Shown here piece by piece: positions 8,286 through 16,825 of a stretch of 55,212 bases of DNA (within the stretch, counting starts at the first letter, position 1; each line of letters begins with the position of its first letter). Below the pieces are notes generated by a model, which was not told the DNA's origin, ran no database searches, and saw only the letters and a program-made list of their open reading frames with translations. A program made the translations under genes and the position numbers. The DNA is from Myxococcaceae bacterium. GTDB taxonomy: Bacteria; Myxococcota; Myxococcia; Myxococcales; Myxococcaceae. The stretch lies in contig JAFGNZ010000111.1 of NCBI GenBank assembly GCA_016926755.1, positions 1 through 55,212 on the forward strand, given 5' to 3'.

Positions 8286-9662
8286 ATGGAGACTGTCCCC
8301 ACGGTGAATCCGGCCGCGCTTCCTCCTGGCACACGCGTCGGGCCCTGGCGCCTCGTGGCCCTGGTCGCTCAGGGCTCCCATGGCCTCGTCTTTCGCGCGG
8401 AGCATTCGGTACACCCTGACATGGGGCCCTGTGCCCTCAAGCTCGCGCGTCAACCGCGGGATCCTCGCTTCGCGCGGGAGGTGGAGCTGCTCTCTCGCAT
8501 CCACCACCCGAATGTCCCGCGCCTGCATGACGCTGGTGAGTGGATGGGCCCGGGCGGCACCCCGTTCCCCTTCCTCGTGATGGACTGGATCGAGGGGCTG
8601 TCGCTGTATGCGTGGGCGCGGCTTCAGCGCCTCTCGTCCCGCCAGGTGCTGCGCCTGCTGGCCCAGGTGGCCCGCGCCCTTCAAGCCGTTCACGAGGCGG
8701 GGGGATTTCATCGTGACGTCAAGGGCGACAACATCGTGGTGCGCTCGGCGGATGGGCAGGCCCTGCTGACCGACTTCGGCTCGTGCACCTGGCGCGGTGC
8801 CCCCGTGCTCACCCGACAGGCTCCTCATCCGGGCACGGACCACTACTTGAGCCCTCAGGCTCAGCTTCACCAGTGGCGGTATCGTCGACATGTCTTCACC
8901 CGCTACGAGCCCACCCCGGAAGACGACCTCTATGCCCTGGGTGTCACCGCCTACCGCCTCGTCGCCGGCAGGTACCCGCTCATCGCCTCCGAGCCGGAGG
9001 GAGAAGAGGATGACGCGTTCTCGCGCTTCCCGGCCCTGGTCCCCGTGGAGAGCCTGGCGCAGCTCTGCCCGGAGCTGGCGCGGTGGATCGGGCAGATGCT
9101 CAGCGAGCAGCCCTCGGCTCGAGGCAGCGCGGTGGAGCTGGCGCTGGGGCTGGAGCTCGCGGCGAAGAAGGCTGGGCGCACGGCGGACCGGCCTGTCACT
9201 CCGCGGACTGCGGGTGAGCGGGCTGCACCGGAGGCTCCGCCAGGGCCGGTGCGTCCTCCGCTCGCATGGCGGAGGTGGCTCGTTCCGGCGGCGCTGAGCG
9301 TGGCGCTGGCCGTCTGTCTCTGGAGCCAGGGGCATGCGCCACGGGGGGAGTCGCCCGGGAAGCTGGCGGCTCAGGAGGGAGGAGCCGTGAGCCTGGGCGA
9401 GGCTGCCTCCTCAGCGGCCGTGAGCGCCCCGGAGCCGCTGCCCGAGCAAGCGGGGATCGGCGCGAAGGTGCCCAAGAATCCGCTGCCCGGTCAACGGCTG
9501 GCTCCGTGCAGGAGACCCGAGGTCGAGATCCAGGGCGGGTGCTGGATCCCCGTGGCCGGTGAGGCTCCGCCTTGTGTCCCTCGCACGTACGAGTGGAAGA
9601 GCAGTTGCTACTGGCCTTCTTTTGGCCCTCCGCACCCAGCGACCTCGGGGGAGAAGCGGTAG
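8286..9662 (+). CDS. Membrane-anchored Ser/Thr protein kinase (Hanks type)
   Basis: 458 residues. The N-terminal kinase domain has a degenerate Gly loop (AQGSHGLVFRAE), the ATP-binding Lys in CALKLA (K52), the helix C Glu in REVELL, catalytic loop FHRDVKGDN and metal-binding DFGS. The APE motif at the end of the activation segment reads SPQ. After a Pro-rich linker there is one membrane helix (WLVPAALSVALAVCLW) and a short Cys-containing outer segment with PCRRPEVEIQGGCW. It should be an inner-membrane kinase whose catalytic domain faces the cytoplasm. Myxobacteria carry very many such kinases. Partner and target unknown; it follows the Uma2 gene by 11 bases. Confidence 0.92.
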   Translation: METVPTVNPAALPPGTRVGPWRLVALVAQGSHGLVFRAEHSVHPDMGPCALKLARQPRDPRFAREVELLSRIHHPNVPRLHDAGEWMGPGGTPFPFLVMDWIEGLSLYAWARLQRLSSRQVLRLLAQVARALQAVHEAGGFHRDVKGDNIVVRSADGQALLTDFGSCTWRGAPVLTRQAPHPGTDHYLSPQAQLHQWRYRRHVFTRYEPTPEDDLYALGVTAYRLVAGRYPLIASEPEGEEDDAFSRFPALVPVESLAQLCPELARWIGQMLSEQPSARGSAVELALGLELAAKKAGRTADRPVTPRTAGERAAPEAPPGPVRPPLAWRRWLVPAALSVALAVCLWSQGHAPRGESPGKLAAQEGGAVSLGEAASSAAVSAPEPLPEQAGIGAKVPKNPLPGQRLAPCRRPEVEIQGGCWIPVAGEAPPCVPRTYEWKSSCYWPSFGPPHPATSGEKR

Positions 9663-9696
9663 GCGCCTTGGCGGGCCAGCCTGCTCCCCTCCTGCG

Positions 9697-10335
9697 TCAC
9701 TTCCCGTCGGGATCCCAGTCGGAGATGTCCTTCTTCTTGGGCTCTGTCGGCGGCTGAGTGCGCTTGGGCGCCGGCTTCGGCTTCGGCTTGGGTGGGGGTG
9801 GCGGTGGGGGCGGCGCCTCGTCGACGAGCGGTTCCTCCTCCGCGGGCGCCGTCGCCTCCGCGGGCTTCGGCTCGGGCTCGGTGGGCGCGGGAGTCTCGGG
9901 CTCCGAGCCCTTCACGGGCTCCGGCTCCGCGACCTCCGAGGCCCGGTAGACACCGCGGCGCACGCCAGGCTCGTCGGGCTCGCTGCTGTCTGACGGGGCG
10001 GCATTGTCCTCGGGGGAGCCCTCCGCGGCAGAGGCGCTCTGGCCGGGCTCCTCCGGCGGGACAGGGGTCGGCGAAGCGAGGGGAGGTTCGATCTCGAGCT
10101 CCTTCTGCTTCTGGAGCGCGCGGTGAAGCTCACGGCACTTGTCGTACCTGTAGTTGCAGGTCCCCAGGCAGGAGCCGAGCTTCTTGTAGTTGCGAGTGCT
10201 GCTCCCGTACTCGACGGAGCAGTCCTCCCGACAGGTGATCCTGTCCTCCTTGCATCCGGCAGGGGGGCCCGAGTCGTCCTGGGCGGCGGCCGGCCCGGCG
10301 AGGAAGAGGAGGAGAAGAAGCGGCTGTGCACGCAT
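9697..10335 (-). CDS. Secreted Cys-rich, proline-rich hypothetical protein
   Basis: 212 residues. It starts with a clear signal peptide (MRAQPLLLLLFLAGPAAAQ). The next about 45 residues hold several Cys (CKEDRITCREDC, SCLGTCNYRYDKC), likely disulfide-bonded in the periplasm. The rest is acidic/Pro/Ala-rich and ends in a run of Pro followed by a KPKPKPAPK segment, as in periplasm-spanning linkers such as TonB. No catalytic domain recognised. Divergent from the phosphorylase gene at 10421 and convergent with the kinase. Confidence 0.75.
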   Translation of the reverse strand: MRAQPLLLLLFLAGPAAAQDDSGPPAGCKEDRITCREDCSVEYGSSTRNYKKLGSCLGTCNYRYDKCRELHRALQKQKELEIEPPLASPTPVPPEEPGQSASAAEGSPEDNAAPSDSSEPDEPGVRRGVYRASEVAEPEPVKGSEPETPAPTEPEPKPAEATAPAEEEPLVDEAPPPPPPPPKPKPKPAPKRTQPPTEPKKKDISDWDPDGK

Positions 10336-10420
10336 GACAGTTCGAGAAGTTAGCAGTCTTTCCCCCCCTGGCGCGCGGGGCCGCGCTATCGTCCTGCCAC
10401 CAGCGCCACGGAGGAGGCAC

Positions 10421-11305
10421 ATGGCAGGCATCCGGGTGGGCATCATCGGCGGCACCGGGCTCGGGGAGGCGCTGGGGGCGGGGAAGGCAGAGCCGCACTT
10501 CATCGAGACGCCCTTTGGCCCCCCCGCTGGCCCGCTCCTCACCACGGAGCTGGAGGGTGTCCCGGTGGTCCTGCTGGCCCGCAACGGGGCGGGGGCGCAG
10601 TTCGGCCCCACGCGGGTGCCCTACCGCGCCAACCTCTTCGCCCTCAAGGTGCTGGGGGTGACCCATGTCCTCGCCTGCGGCACGGTGGGCAGCCTCCGCG
10701 AGCACATCCACCCGCGCCACCTCGTCATCCCGGATCAGGTCATCGACCGCACCTACCGGCGGCCGTGCACCTTCTATGACGAGCTGGCGGTGCACGTGGA
10801 GATGGCCAACCCCTTCTGCGAGACGCTGCGGCAGGTGCTGGCCGGGGCGGCCGAGGGGAACAGCACGGTGGTGCACCCGCAGGGGACCTACGTGTGCATC
10901 GAGGGGCCCGCGCTCAGCACGCGCGCCGAGAGCCTCATGTACCGGAGCTGGGGTGGGGATCTCATCGGCATGACGGTGATGCCCGAGGCGAAGCTCGCGC
11001 GCGAGGCGGAGCTGCACTACGCGCTGGTGGCCCTGCCCGCGGCCTATGACTCCTGGAAGCTCACGCCCAGCTCCGAGCCGGATGAGATCAACACCGCCAT
11101 CCTCGAGAACCTGCAGGCGGTGAACGCGAGCGGGCTGGCCCTCATCCGCCGCGCCCTGTCCCGGGTGGCCACGGCGCCCGTGGCCTGCCGCTGCGACTCC
11201 GCCCTGGCGCTGGGCATCTGGTCGGACCGCAACCGCATCCCCAACGAGGTGTGCGCCCGCCTGCGCCCGCTGCTCGGCAAGTACCTGCCGCCTGAAGTCG
11301 TCTAG
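10421..11305 (+). CDS. MTAP-family purine nucleoside phosphorylase
   Basis: 294 residues with GGAGG upstream of ATG 10421. It belongs to the family that phosphorolyses methylthioadenosine or related nucleosides in methionine/polyamine salvage. Family blocks are GIIGGTGLG (phosphate), RNGAGAQFGPTRVPYRANLFALK, CGTVGSLREHI, IDRTYRRPCTFYDE, CIEGPALSTRAESLMYRSWG and the Met in MTVMPEAKLARE that contacts the sugar. The purine-binding segment reads PAAYDSWK where human MTAP has ATDYDCW, so the Asp that recognises the adenine N6/N7 edge is replaced by Ala; substrate may be methylthioinosine or another purine nucleoside. The C-terminal about 55 residues extend past the usual end. Confidence 0.88.
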   Translation: MAGIRVGIIGGTGLGEALGAGKAEPHFIETPFGPPAGPLLTTELEGVPVVLLARNGAGAQFGPTRVPYRANLFALKVLGVTHVLACGTVGSLREHIHPRHLVIPDQVIDRTYRRPCTFYDELAVHVEMANPFCETLRQVLAGAAEGNSTVVHPQGTYVCIEGPALSTRAESLMYRSWGGDLIGMTVMPEAKLAREAELHYALVALPAAYDSWKLTPSSEPDEINTAILENLQAVNASGLALIRRALSRVATAPVACRCDSALALGIWSDRNRIPNEVCARLRPLLGKYLPPEVV

Positions 11306-11389
11306 GTGACGCAGCCAGGGCTCGCCTGCCTGCCTGCTGCATCCCCGCCGGCCCATCCCCACCTTCTCCGCCCAAGCCTGGGAGGGCGG

Positions 11390-12436
11390 ATGAGGCTGTT
11401 CAGGCTCAAGTACCTGACATGGCGCGAGTTCGGCCGCCGCCTGGTGAAGGAGTTCCAGGAGGACACCGTCACCGACTGCGCGGCCCAGCTCTCGTTCTAC
11501 TTCCTCTTCTCGCTCTTCCCGCTCCTGTTCGTCCTCGTCACGTTGGTGGCCTACCTGCCCTTCGCGCCCGGCGCGGTGGAGGCCATGGTGGCGCGCCTGG
11601 CCCCGCTGGTGCCGGGGGAGGCCATGGCGCTGGTGGACGAGCACCTGCGCTCCCTGGTGAACCAGCCTCGGCCGAAGCTGCTCACGGTCGGCATCGTGGT
11701 GGTGCTGTGGACGGCCTCGCGCGGCGTGGACGCGCTGCGCAAGGCGCTCAACATGGCCTACGACGTGCCCGAGTCCCGGCCCTTCTGGAGGACGCAGGGG
11801 GTGGCGATGCTGATGACGTTGGTGGGCGCGCTGCTCATCCCCGTGTCCTTCACCGTGTTCCTGCTGGGCGGCAAGGCGGGGGCGTGGCTCGCCGAGCGGC
11901 TGGAGCTGGAGGAGGCGTTCCACCTGATCTGGTCCTGGCTGCGCTGGCCCTTCACGGCCTCGCTGGTCATGCTGATGCTGGCGCTCTGCTACTACGTGCT
12001 GCCGGATGTGAAGCAGCGCTTCAAGTACATCACCCCGGGCTCGGTGCTGGGGACGAGCCTGTGGATGGCGTGCACGTGGGGCTTCACCTGGTACGTGGAG
12101 CAGTTCGGCAGGTACAACGTGACGTACGGCTCCATCGGCGGGGTGGTGGTGCTGCTGCTGTGGCTCTACATCACCGGCCTCATCTTCATCACGGGCGGCG
12201 AGGTGAACGCCATCCTCGAGCACGCCTCCCGGGACGCGAGGGCGAAGGCGAAGGGCGCGCGGGTGCCGGGAGTGCCCGCTCCGCTCGAGCCGCCCCTCAA
12301 GACGGCGGGCGCGGCCAAGAGCGCCAGCAGCGCGCGCAAGACGCGCTACGCCTTCTGGCGCTGGCGGCGGCGCGTGGCCCGGGGGCAGGCCCCGGAGCCC
12401 TCTGGCACCGAGCCGCCGAATCCCACGGTGCACTGA
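11390..12436 (+). CDS. YihY/BrkB family inner-membrane protein
   Basis: 348 residues. The pattern is the YihY/UPF0761 family (formerly tRNA-processing ribonuclease BN): an amphipathic N-terminus, AAQLSFYFLFSLFPLLFVLV at helix 1, ASRGVDALRKALNMAYDV, FKYITPGSVLGTSLWMACTW and FGRYNVTYGSIGGVVVLLLWLYITG. About six membrane helices. The chosen ATG at 11390 follows GGAGGGCGG; an upstream GTG at 11306 gives an unlikely Pro-rich lead. The basic, Ala-rich C-terminal 90 residues should be cytoplasmic. Exact biochemical function of the family is not established. Confidence 0.9.
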   Translation: MRLFRLKYLTWREFGRRLVKEFQEDTVTDCAAQLSFYFLFSLFPLLFVLVTLVAYLPFAPGAVEAMVARLAPLVPGEAMALVDEHLRSLVNQPRPKLLTVGIVVVLWTASRGVDALRKALNMAYDVPESRPFWRTQGVAMLMTLVGALLIPVSFTVFLLGGKAGAWLAERLELEEAFHLIWSWLRWPFTASLVMLMLALCYYVLPDVKQRFKYITPGSVLGTSLWMACTWGFTWYVEQFGRYNVTYGSIGGVVVLLLWLYITGLIFITGGEVNAILEHASRDARAKAKGARVPGVPAPLEPPLKTAGAAKSASSARKTRYAFWRWRRRVARGQAPEPSGTEPPNPTVH

Positions 12437-12520
12437 GGCAGGGCAGAGGTGCTACCGGGGCCCTCCCGCCGATGCTGGCGGCGGACAGGCACGCCCTCGG
12501 CGTGCACCCGAGGCCCCGAC

Positions 12521-12943
12521 ATGAACAGATCCGCCCGCTCGTTCCTGGTTCTCTCCCTCATGGAGATCTCCAAGGACGTCGACTCCATCAACTCGTTCTA
12601 CGCCGTCGACTACAACGAGGGGCTGGACCTCTACTCCCTACGCTTCGGAGATGGGGAGGTGCAGCTCGACGGCCGGGTCACCCGTGCCTACGTGCTGTCG
12701 GGTGGGGTGGAGCTGAGCCTGCCGAGTGAGGTGACGGGCGGAGGCGGGGATGGAGGCATGGGGTCCGCTGACGCGGGCCCGGGCAGCCCCGGCGTCCCGC
12801 TCTCCCTGAGCCCACCGTCCGCCAGCGTTGAACCCTTTCGAGCTCCCCTCGCGGCACACTCTTGCCGAACCTGTCTGGCTCCTGCCTATGTCGAAAACCT
12901 CGTGGACACTCCGCTAGAATCTCTCCCCAGGGAGCGTAACTGA
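12521..12943 (+). CDS. Hypothetical protein, doubtful
   Basis: 140 codons from ATG 12521 to the stop directly in front of the rubredoxin ATG. The first about 70 residues look like protein (MEISKDVDSINSFYAVDYNE, with balanced composition), while the second half is Gly/Ser/Pro-rich and could be untranslated leader read in frame. A truncated or frameshifted gene is possible. No family recognised. Confidence 0.4.
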   Translation: MNRSARSFLVLSLMEISKDVDSINSFYAVDYNEGLDLYSLRFGDGEVQLDGRVTRAYVLSGGVELSLPSEVTGGGGDGGMGSADAGPGSPGVPLSLSPPSASVEPFRAPLAAHSCRTCLAPAYVENLVDTPLESLPRERN

Positions 12944-13108
12944 ATGAAGAAATACCGGTGCCTCGCGTGCAGCCACATCTATGACCCGGTGCTGGGGGAT
13001 CCGGAGGGCGGCATTCCGCCGGGGACGGCGTTCGAGGACATCCCCGACACCTGGTTCTGCCCGGACTGCGGCGCCACCAAGGCCGACTTCGAGCCCTACG
13101 AGGAGTAG
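12944..13108 (+). CDS. Rubredoxin
   Basis: 54 residues, typical of a single-domain rubredoxin. It carries one Fe bound by four Cys in two knuckles, [12 protein letters not shown] and FCPDCGATK, and has the conserved aromatic/Pro core [23 protein letters not shown] 12944 comes immediately after an upstream in-frame stop. It is a small soluble electron carrier used by alkane hydroxylases, oxidative-stress reductases and others; no partner is adjacent, although an SOD gene lies 4 kb away. Convergent with the M48 peptidase gene. Confidence 0.95.
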   Translation: MKKYRCLACSHIYDPVLGDPEGGIPPGTAFEDIPDTWFCPDCGATKADFEPYEE

Positions 13109-13130
13109 CCGGGGCACCTCGGGTTCACGG

Positions 13131-13158
13131 GACGGCTGAGCCCGAGGCGGGAGCCGTC
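13131..13158. terminator. Hairpin between convergent rubredoxin and M48 genes
   Basis: GACGGCT (13131-13137) pairs with AGCCGTC (13152-13158); a second possible stem pairs CCTCGGG near 13118-13124 with CCCGAGG (13141-13147). No U-tract follows on either strand. It overlaps the M48 stop codon. Possible bidirectional terminator. Confidence 0.35.
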
Positions 13159-13981
13159 ACTTGCCGCCAAGCTGCTTCTTGATGGGCGCCAGCCGCTCCG
13201 TGCCCGTCTCCGTGCCGCGCAGGTTCTTCTGGGCGATGTACTGCTCCAGGTGTCGGATGCGGTCGGCGTTGGTGGGGTGGGTGCTCAGCCACTTGAGCAC
13301 GCCAGGCGTGTCGCCCTGCATCTTCCGAAGCTTCTGGAAGAAGGTGATGAGGCCCTTCGGATCGTAGTTCGCCGCCGCCGCGTAGCGCGCGCCGTACTCG
13401 TCCGCCTCCGTCTCTTCGCTGCGGCCGTGCGCCAGCAGCGCGCCCCCGCCCACCAGCTGCGCGGCGATCTTCGCCGCCGTGCCCGGATCCTTGCCCAGCG
13501 CCAGCTGGGTGATGGTCTGCAGGCCGTAGGCGTGCACCATGGCGCGCGCCGAGTGCCGGCCCACCACGTGGCCCGCCTCGTGCGCCAGCACGCCCGCCAC
13601 CTCCGCCTCCGTGTCCGCCGCGAGCAGCAGGCCCGTGTACACGTAGAGGTAGCCACCCGGCGTGGCGAAGGCGTTCACCGTCTTCGGATCGTTGATGACG
13701 TGGACCTTCCACTTCACGCCTTTGCGATCCTTATTGGCCGCCCGGAGGATGGGGGTGACCACCCGGTTCACGTACTCCATGATGGCCGGATCCTGGACGT
13801 ATTGGATCTTCTCCTTCTGCTCGAGCTCCTTCTTCACCTGCGCGCCGATCTGCTCCTCCTGCTCATCCGAGATGAACGCCTGCGCGACCGCCTTCTCCGC
13901 GCTGATGCGCTGCGCCGCACAGCCTGAGGTGATGCCCGCCGTGAGGGCGAGGCCCAGAAACAAAGCGAGGGTTCGCTGCAT
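13157..13981 (-). CDS. M48 family zinc metallopeptidase, lipoprotein
   Basis: 274 residues from ATG 13981 (a GTG two codons upstream is also possible; AGGAAGGA serves both). N-terminal signal ends in ITSGC, a lipobox-like site. The zinc site HEAGHVVGRH with third ligand Glu in EETEADEYG is the M48 gluzincin signature, and NDPKTVNAFATPGGYLYVYTGLL precedes it as in BepA/YfgC and LoiP. Known relatives are periplasmic, outer-membrane-attached proteases that degrade or help fold outer-membrane proteins. Divergent from the Ku gene with 249 bases between the starts. Confidence 0.93.
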   Translation of the reverse strand: MQRTLALFLGLALTAGITSGCAAQRISAEKAVAQAFISDEQEEQIGAQVKKELEQKEKIQYVQDPAIMEYVNRVVTPILRAANKDRKGVKWKVHVINDPKTVNAFATPGGYLYVYTGLLLAADTEAEVAGVLAHEAGHVVGRHSARAMVHAYGLQTITQLALGKDPGTAAKIAAQLVGGGALLAHGRSEETEADEYGARYAAAANYDPKGLITFFQKLRKMQGDTPGVLKWLSTHPTNADRIRHLEQYIAQKNLRGTETGTERLAPIKKQLGGK

Positions 13982-14230
13982 GGACACGGGTCCTTCCTTT
14001 CCTGACGCTGCGTGAGGATTCGCCGGACTCGTAGTCAGAGGACGGGAGCACGGCAAGCATCACGTGCCGCGGTCTCTGCTGGGACGGGGGAGGGTGGCAG
14101 CTATGCAACGCTCCCGGGCGTGTCCCCCTGGCCGGCACCCCGCCGAGGTATCGGGCGCCCCTTGTCGCGAGCGAGCGGGGGATGGAGGTTTAGCTCGGCG
14201 CTCCGCGCACGGACGCCTGGGAGGCCCGAG

Positions 14231-15184
14231 ATGTCACGCCCTTGCTGGGTCGGCTCGCTGAGCTTTGGTCTGGTCCACGTGCCAGTGCGGCTCTACGCCG
14301 CGGTGCAGTCCAAGCAGGTGAGGTTCCACCTGCTGCACGACGAGGACGGCGCGCGGATCCAGCAGAAGCGGGTGTGCACGATGGACGGCGAGGAGGTGCC
14401 CTACAAGCACGTGGTGAAGGGCTACGAGCTGCGACCCGGCCAATATGTGGAGGTGACGCGCGGCGAGCTGGAGGCGTTCGATCCGAAGTCCAGCCGCACC
14501 ATCGAGCTGGAGGACTTCGTGGAGCTGGGGGCGATCGATCCGGTGTACTTCGAGGCCGCCTATCACCTGGTGCCGGAGTTGGGGGCGGAGCGCCAGTACG
14601 CGCTGCTCGTCACGGCGCTGCACCGCTCCGGCCGGGTGGGGCTGGGGCACCTGGTGATGCGCCACAAGGGGCACCTGTGCCTGGTGCGGCCCTTTGGCCG
14701 AGGGTTGGCCCTCTCCACGCTGCACTACGCCGACGAGCTGATCTCCCAGGACACCCTGCCGGAGCTGTCCGTGATGGGGCCGCGTCCCTCGGAGCAGGAG
14801 GTGGAGATGGTGCTGCGTCTCATCGAGGCGCAGTCCACTTCCTTCGAGCCTCGCCGCTACCATGACGCCCACCGGCAGCGGCTGCTCTCCTTCCTGGAGC
14901 GGCGCGGCCGGGCCCAGGCGAAGATCGCCGGGCCGATGGCGCCGCCGGCTCCGCCGGAGGAGCCCGAGGCCGCCGCGGCGAGGATGGAGCTGTTCCGGAA
15001 GATCGAAGAGGGGATTGCGGCGCTGCGCCGAGGCCGGGCCGGGCATGGGCGGGCGGAGCGGGCGCTGCCCGTGCAGGGCGCGCTGCGGTACCGCCAGCAG
15101 GCCGCGCACGAGGTCCGGGATTACTCGGGGGAGACGGAACCCCCCCGGACACGGCGGGGCCCAGGCGAGCCCGAGTCCTCTTGA
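14231..15184 (+). CDS. ku: Ku protein for non-homologous end joining
   Basis: 317 residues. Bacterial Ku is a homodimeric ring that binds DNA ends and recruits LigD. Diagnostic blocks are the start MSRPCWVGSLSFGLVHVPVRLYAAV, FHLLHDEDGARIQQKRVC, GYELRPGQYVEVTRGELEAF, the beta-barrel core YHLVPELGAERQYALLVTAL, and RPFGRGLALSTLHYADE. The C-terminal 70 residues are a basic, Ala/Arg-rich extension that could bind DNA or ligase. No ligD or ligase lies in the window. The gene is preceded by a 249-base region with no other gene seen. Confidence 0.96.
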   Translation: MSRPCWVGSLSFGLVHVPVRLYAAVQSKQVRFHLLHDEDGARIQQKRVCTMDGEEVPYKHVVKGYELRPGQYVEVTRGELEAFDPKSSRTIELEDFVELGAIDPVYFEAAYHLVPELGAERQYALLVTALHRSGRVGLGHLVMRHKGHLCLVRPFGRGLALSTLHYADELISQDTLPELSVMGPRPSEQEVEMVLRLIEAQSTSFEPRRYHDAHRQRLLSFLERRGRAQAKIAGPMAPPAPPEEPEAAAARMELFRKIEEGIAALRRGRAGHGRAERALPVQGALRYRQQAAHEVRDYSGETEPPRTRRGPGEPESS

Positions 15185-15262
15185 GCCCCGGCGCTCGCCC
15201 CTGGCTCCTTGCCCTGCGGACAGTCATGCGGCGATGAGGACATGGGGTTAGCATGGCGCACC

Positions 15263-16696
15263 ATGTCCGTCGCGCTCGAAAACCGCCTCGAAGTGCTCCG
15301 CTCCTACTCCCGGTTCCGTGCCCAGAGCGTCGATCGCTTCGCGCGCTTCATCGAGACCGCGCCCGAGGAGGTGCTGTTCCGGACCAGCCCCCTGCACTTC
15401 GCCGCGAGTGAGGGCGTGCCGGAGAACGAGGCCATCGATCTATTCCTGCGCGCCACCCACGCGGGCATCCTCGAGTTCACCTGGGGAGTGCTGTGCTGGG
15501 GGTGCGGCTCCTTCCTGACAACGCCCGCGGCCCTGCGCTCGCTCCAGCGCGCGCGCGACTGCCACATGTGCCGCGTCAGCGTGGAGGTCGGGGATGACAA
15601 CATGGAGGTGGCCTTCAGCGTGGCCCCCGCGGTGCGGCGCATCCGCTTCCACCAGCCCGAGTCGCTGGATCTGCGCAGGGATCTGCTCTCGCTGATGTTC
15701 TCCCAGAGCCGCGACATCCCGGAGGACATCCGGCGCACCGCCAGCGAGTCCGTCGTCGACGCGATCAGCCTCCCGCCCGGCGGCGTCCACCGCTTCACCG
15801 CGAGGCTGGAGGAGGGACAGACCTGGTTCCTGGCCGTCCCGCTCCATCACCTCTGGTGCGAGCTGGAGGTGTCGCCGGAGGCCCGCACGAGCGCCGTCGA
15901 GGCGGAGCTGATGGACGGCAGGCTGCTGCCGGGCAAGGTCCAGGTGCGCGCCGGCGAGGTCTCCGTGACGCTCCACAACCGGACCCCCTCGCCCTCGCGG
16001 GTGGCGCTGGTGAAGTTCTGGATCCCCAAGGCGCAGCTCGCCTGTGGCATGGACGGGCTGCCCCCGCCGCCTCCGATGCGGCGCTACCTCAGCGGCAAGC
16101 GGCTGGTGACGCACCAGACGTTCCGCGAGCTGTTCCGCGCGGAGAGCATCCCCTCCGAGGGCGGGCTCGAGTTCAAGTCGCTCACGGTGCTCTTCACGGA
16201 CCTGAAGGGCTCCACGGAGCTGTACGAGCGCATCGGCGACTTTCGCGCCTACGGGCTGGTGCGCGAGCACTTCGGTGTGCTGCGGGACATCATCGCCGAG
16301 CGGGGCGGCTCCATGGTGAAGACGATTGGAGACGCGGTGATGGCCAGCTTCGCGGAGCCCACGCCCGCGCTGGAGGCGGCCACGGCGATGACGCGGGAGG
16401 TGCGGCGGGTGAGGCGGGAGGGCGCGCAGCTCCAGCTCAAGGTGGGCCTGCACACGGGGCCCTGCATCGCGGTGGAGCTCAACGAGCGGCTGGACTACTT
16501 CGGCCAGACGGTGAACGTGGCCGCGCGCGTGCAGGGCGTGGCGGCCGCGGACGAGATCGCCATCACCGAGCCGGTGTACGGGGCCCCGGGCGCCCAGGAG
16601 CTCATCCGCGCCGCGGCGCTGAGCGCCACGCGCGAGCGGGCCCTCCTCAAGGGCGTGGAGGGGGAGACCACCGTCTACCGCCTCCGAGAAGCCTGA
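15263..16696 (+). CDS. Class III adenylate/guanylate cyclase with N-terminal sensory region
   Basis: 477 residues. The first about 310 residues form an uncharacterised module of the DUF5939 type found ahead of bacterial cyclase domains; it contains a CWGCGSF...CHMCRV set of four Cys that could bind zinc. The C-terminal catalytic domain has metal Asp in FTDLKGSTELYERIGD, second Asp in TIGDAVMASF, and LKVGLHTGPC...DYFGQTVNVAARV, the Asp and Asn/Arg of the active site. It makes a cyclic nucleotide, most likely cAMP, in the cytoplasm; no membrane helix is seen. An upstream in-frame start at 15209 is less likely. Convergent with the SOD gene. Confidence 0.92.
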   Translation: MSVALENRLEVLRSYSRFRAQSVDRFARFIETAPEEVLFRTSPLHFAASEGVPENEAIDLFLRATHAGILEFTWGVLCWGCGSFLTTPAALRSLQRARDCHMCRVSVEVGDDNMEVAFSVAPAVRRIRFHQPESLDLRRDLLSLMFSQSRDIPEDIRRTASESVVDAISLPPGGVHRFTARLEEGQTWFLAVPLHHLWCELEVSPEARTSAVEAELMDGRLLPGKVQVRAGEVSVTLHNRTPSPSRVALVKFWIPKAQLACGMDGLPPPPPMRRYLSGKRLVTHQTFRELFRAESIPSEGGLEFKSLTVLFTDLKGSTELYERIGDFRAYGLVREHFGVLRDIIAERGGSMVKTIGDAVMASFAEPTPALEAATAMTREVRRVRREGAQLQLKVGLHTGPCIAVELNERLDYFGQTVNVAARVQGVAAADEIAITEPVYGAPGAQELIRAAALSATRERALLKGVEGETTVYRLREA

Positions 16697-16762
16697 TCTT
16701 TTCGTGGCGCCAACAGCAGGCCTTGTTGGGGGCCTCCGCCGGGCCGCGCCGCCCAGGCCTGA

Positions 16763-16799
16763 AAAAGCAGAGAGGCCCCCACGGTTGCGGGAGCCTCTC
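16763..16799 (-). terminator. Intrinsic terminator downstream of SOD gene
   Basis: On the minus strand GAGAGGC pairs with GCCTCTC around a CCC/GGG inner stem, followed by TGCTTTTTC. The stem begins 27 bases after the SOD stop. The hairpin could also serve the convergent cyclase gene, though no U-tract follows on that side. Confidence 0.65.
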
Positions 16800-16825
16800 G
16801 AGAGCCCGGGTCGGGCGACGGGCGA

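Noticed and set aside
12521-12943. Treating the ORF ahead of rubredoxin as a confident gene
   Set aside because: Only its first half looks coding, so it is listed at low confidence rather than given a function.
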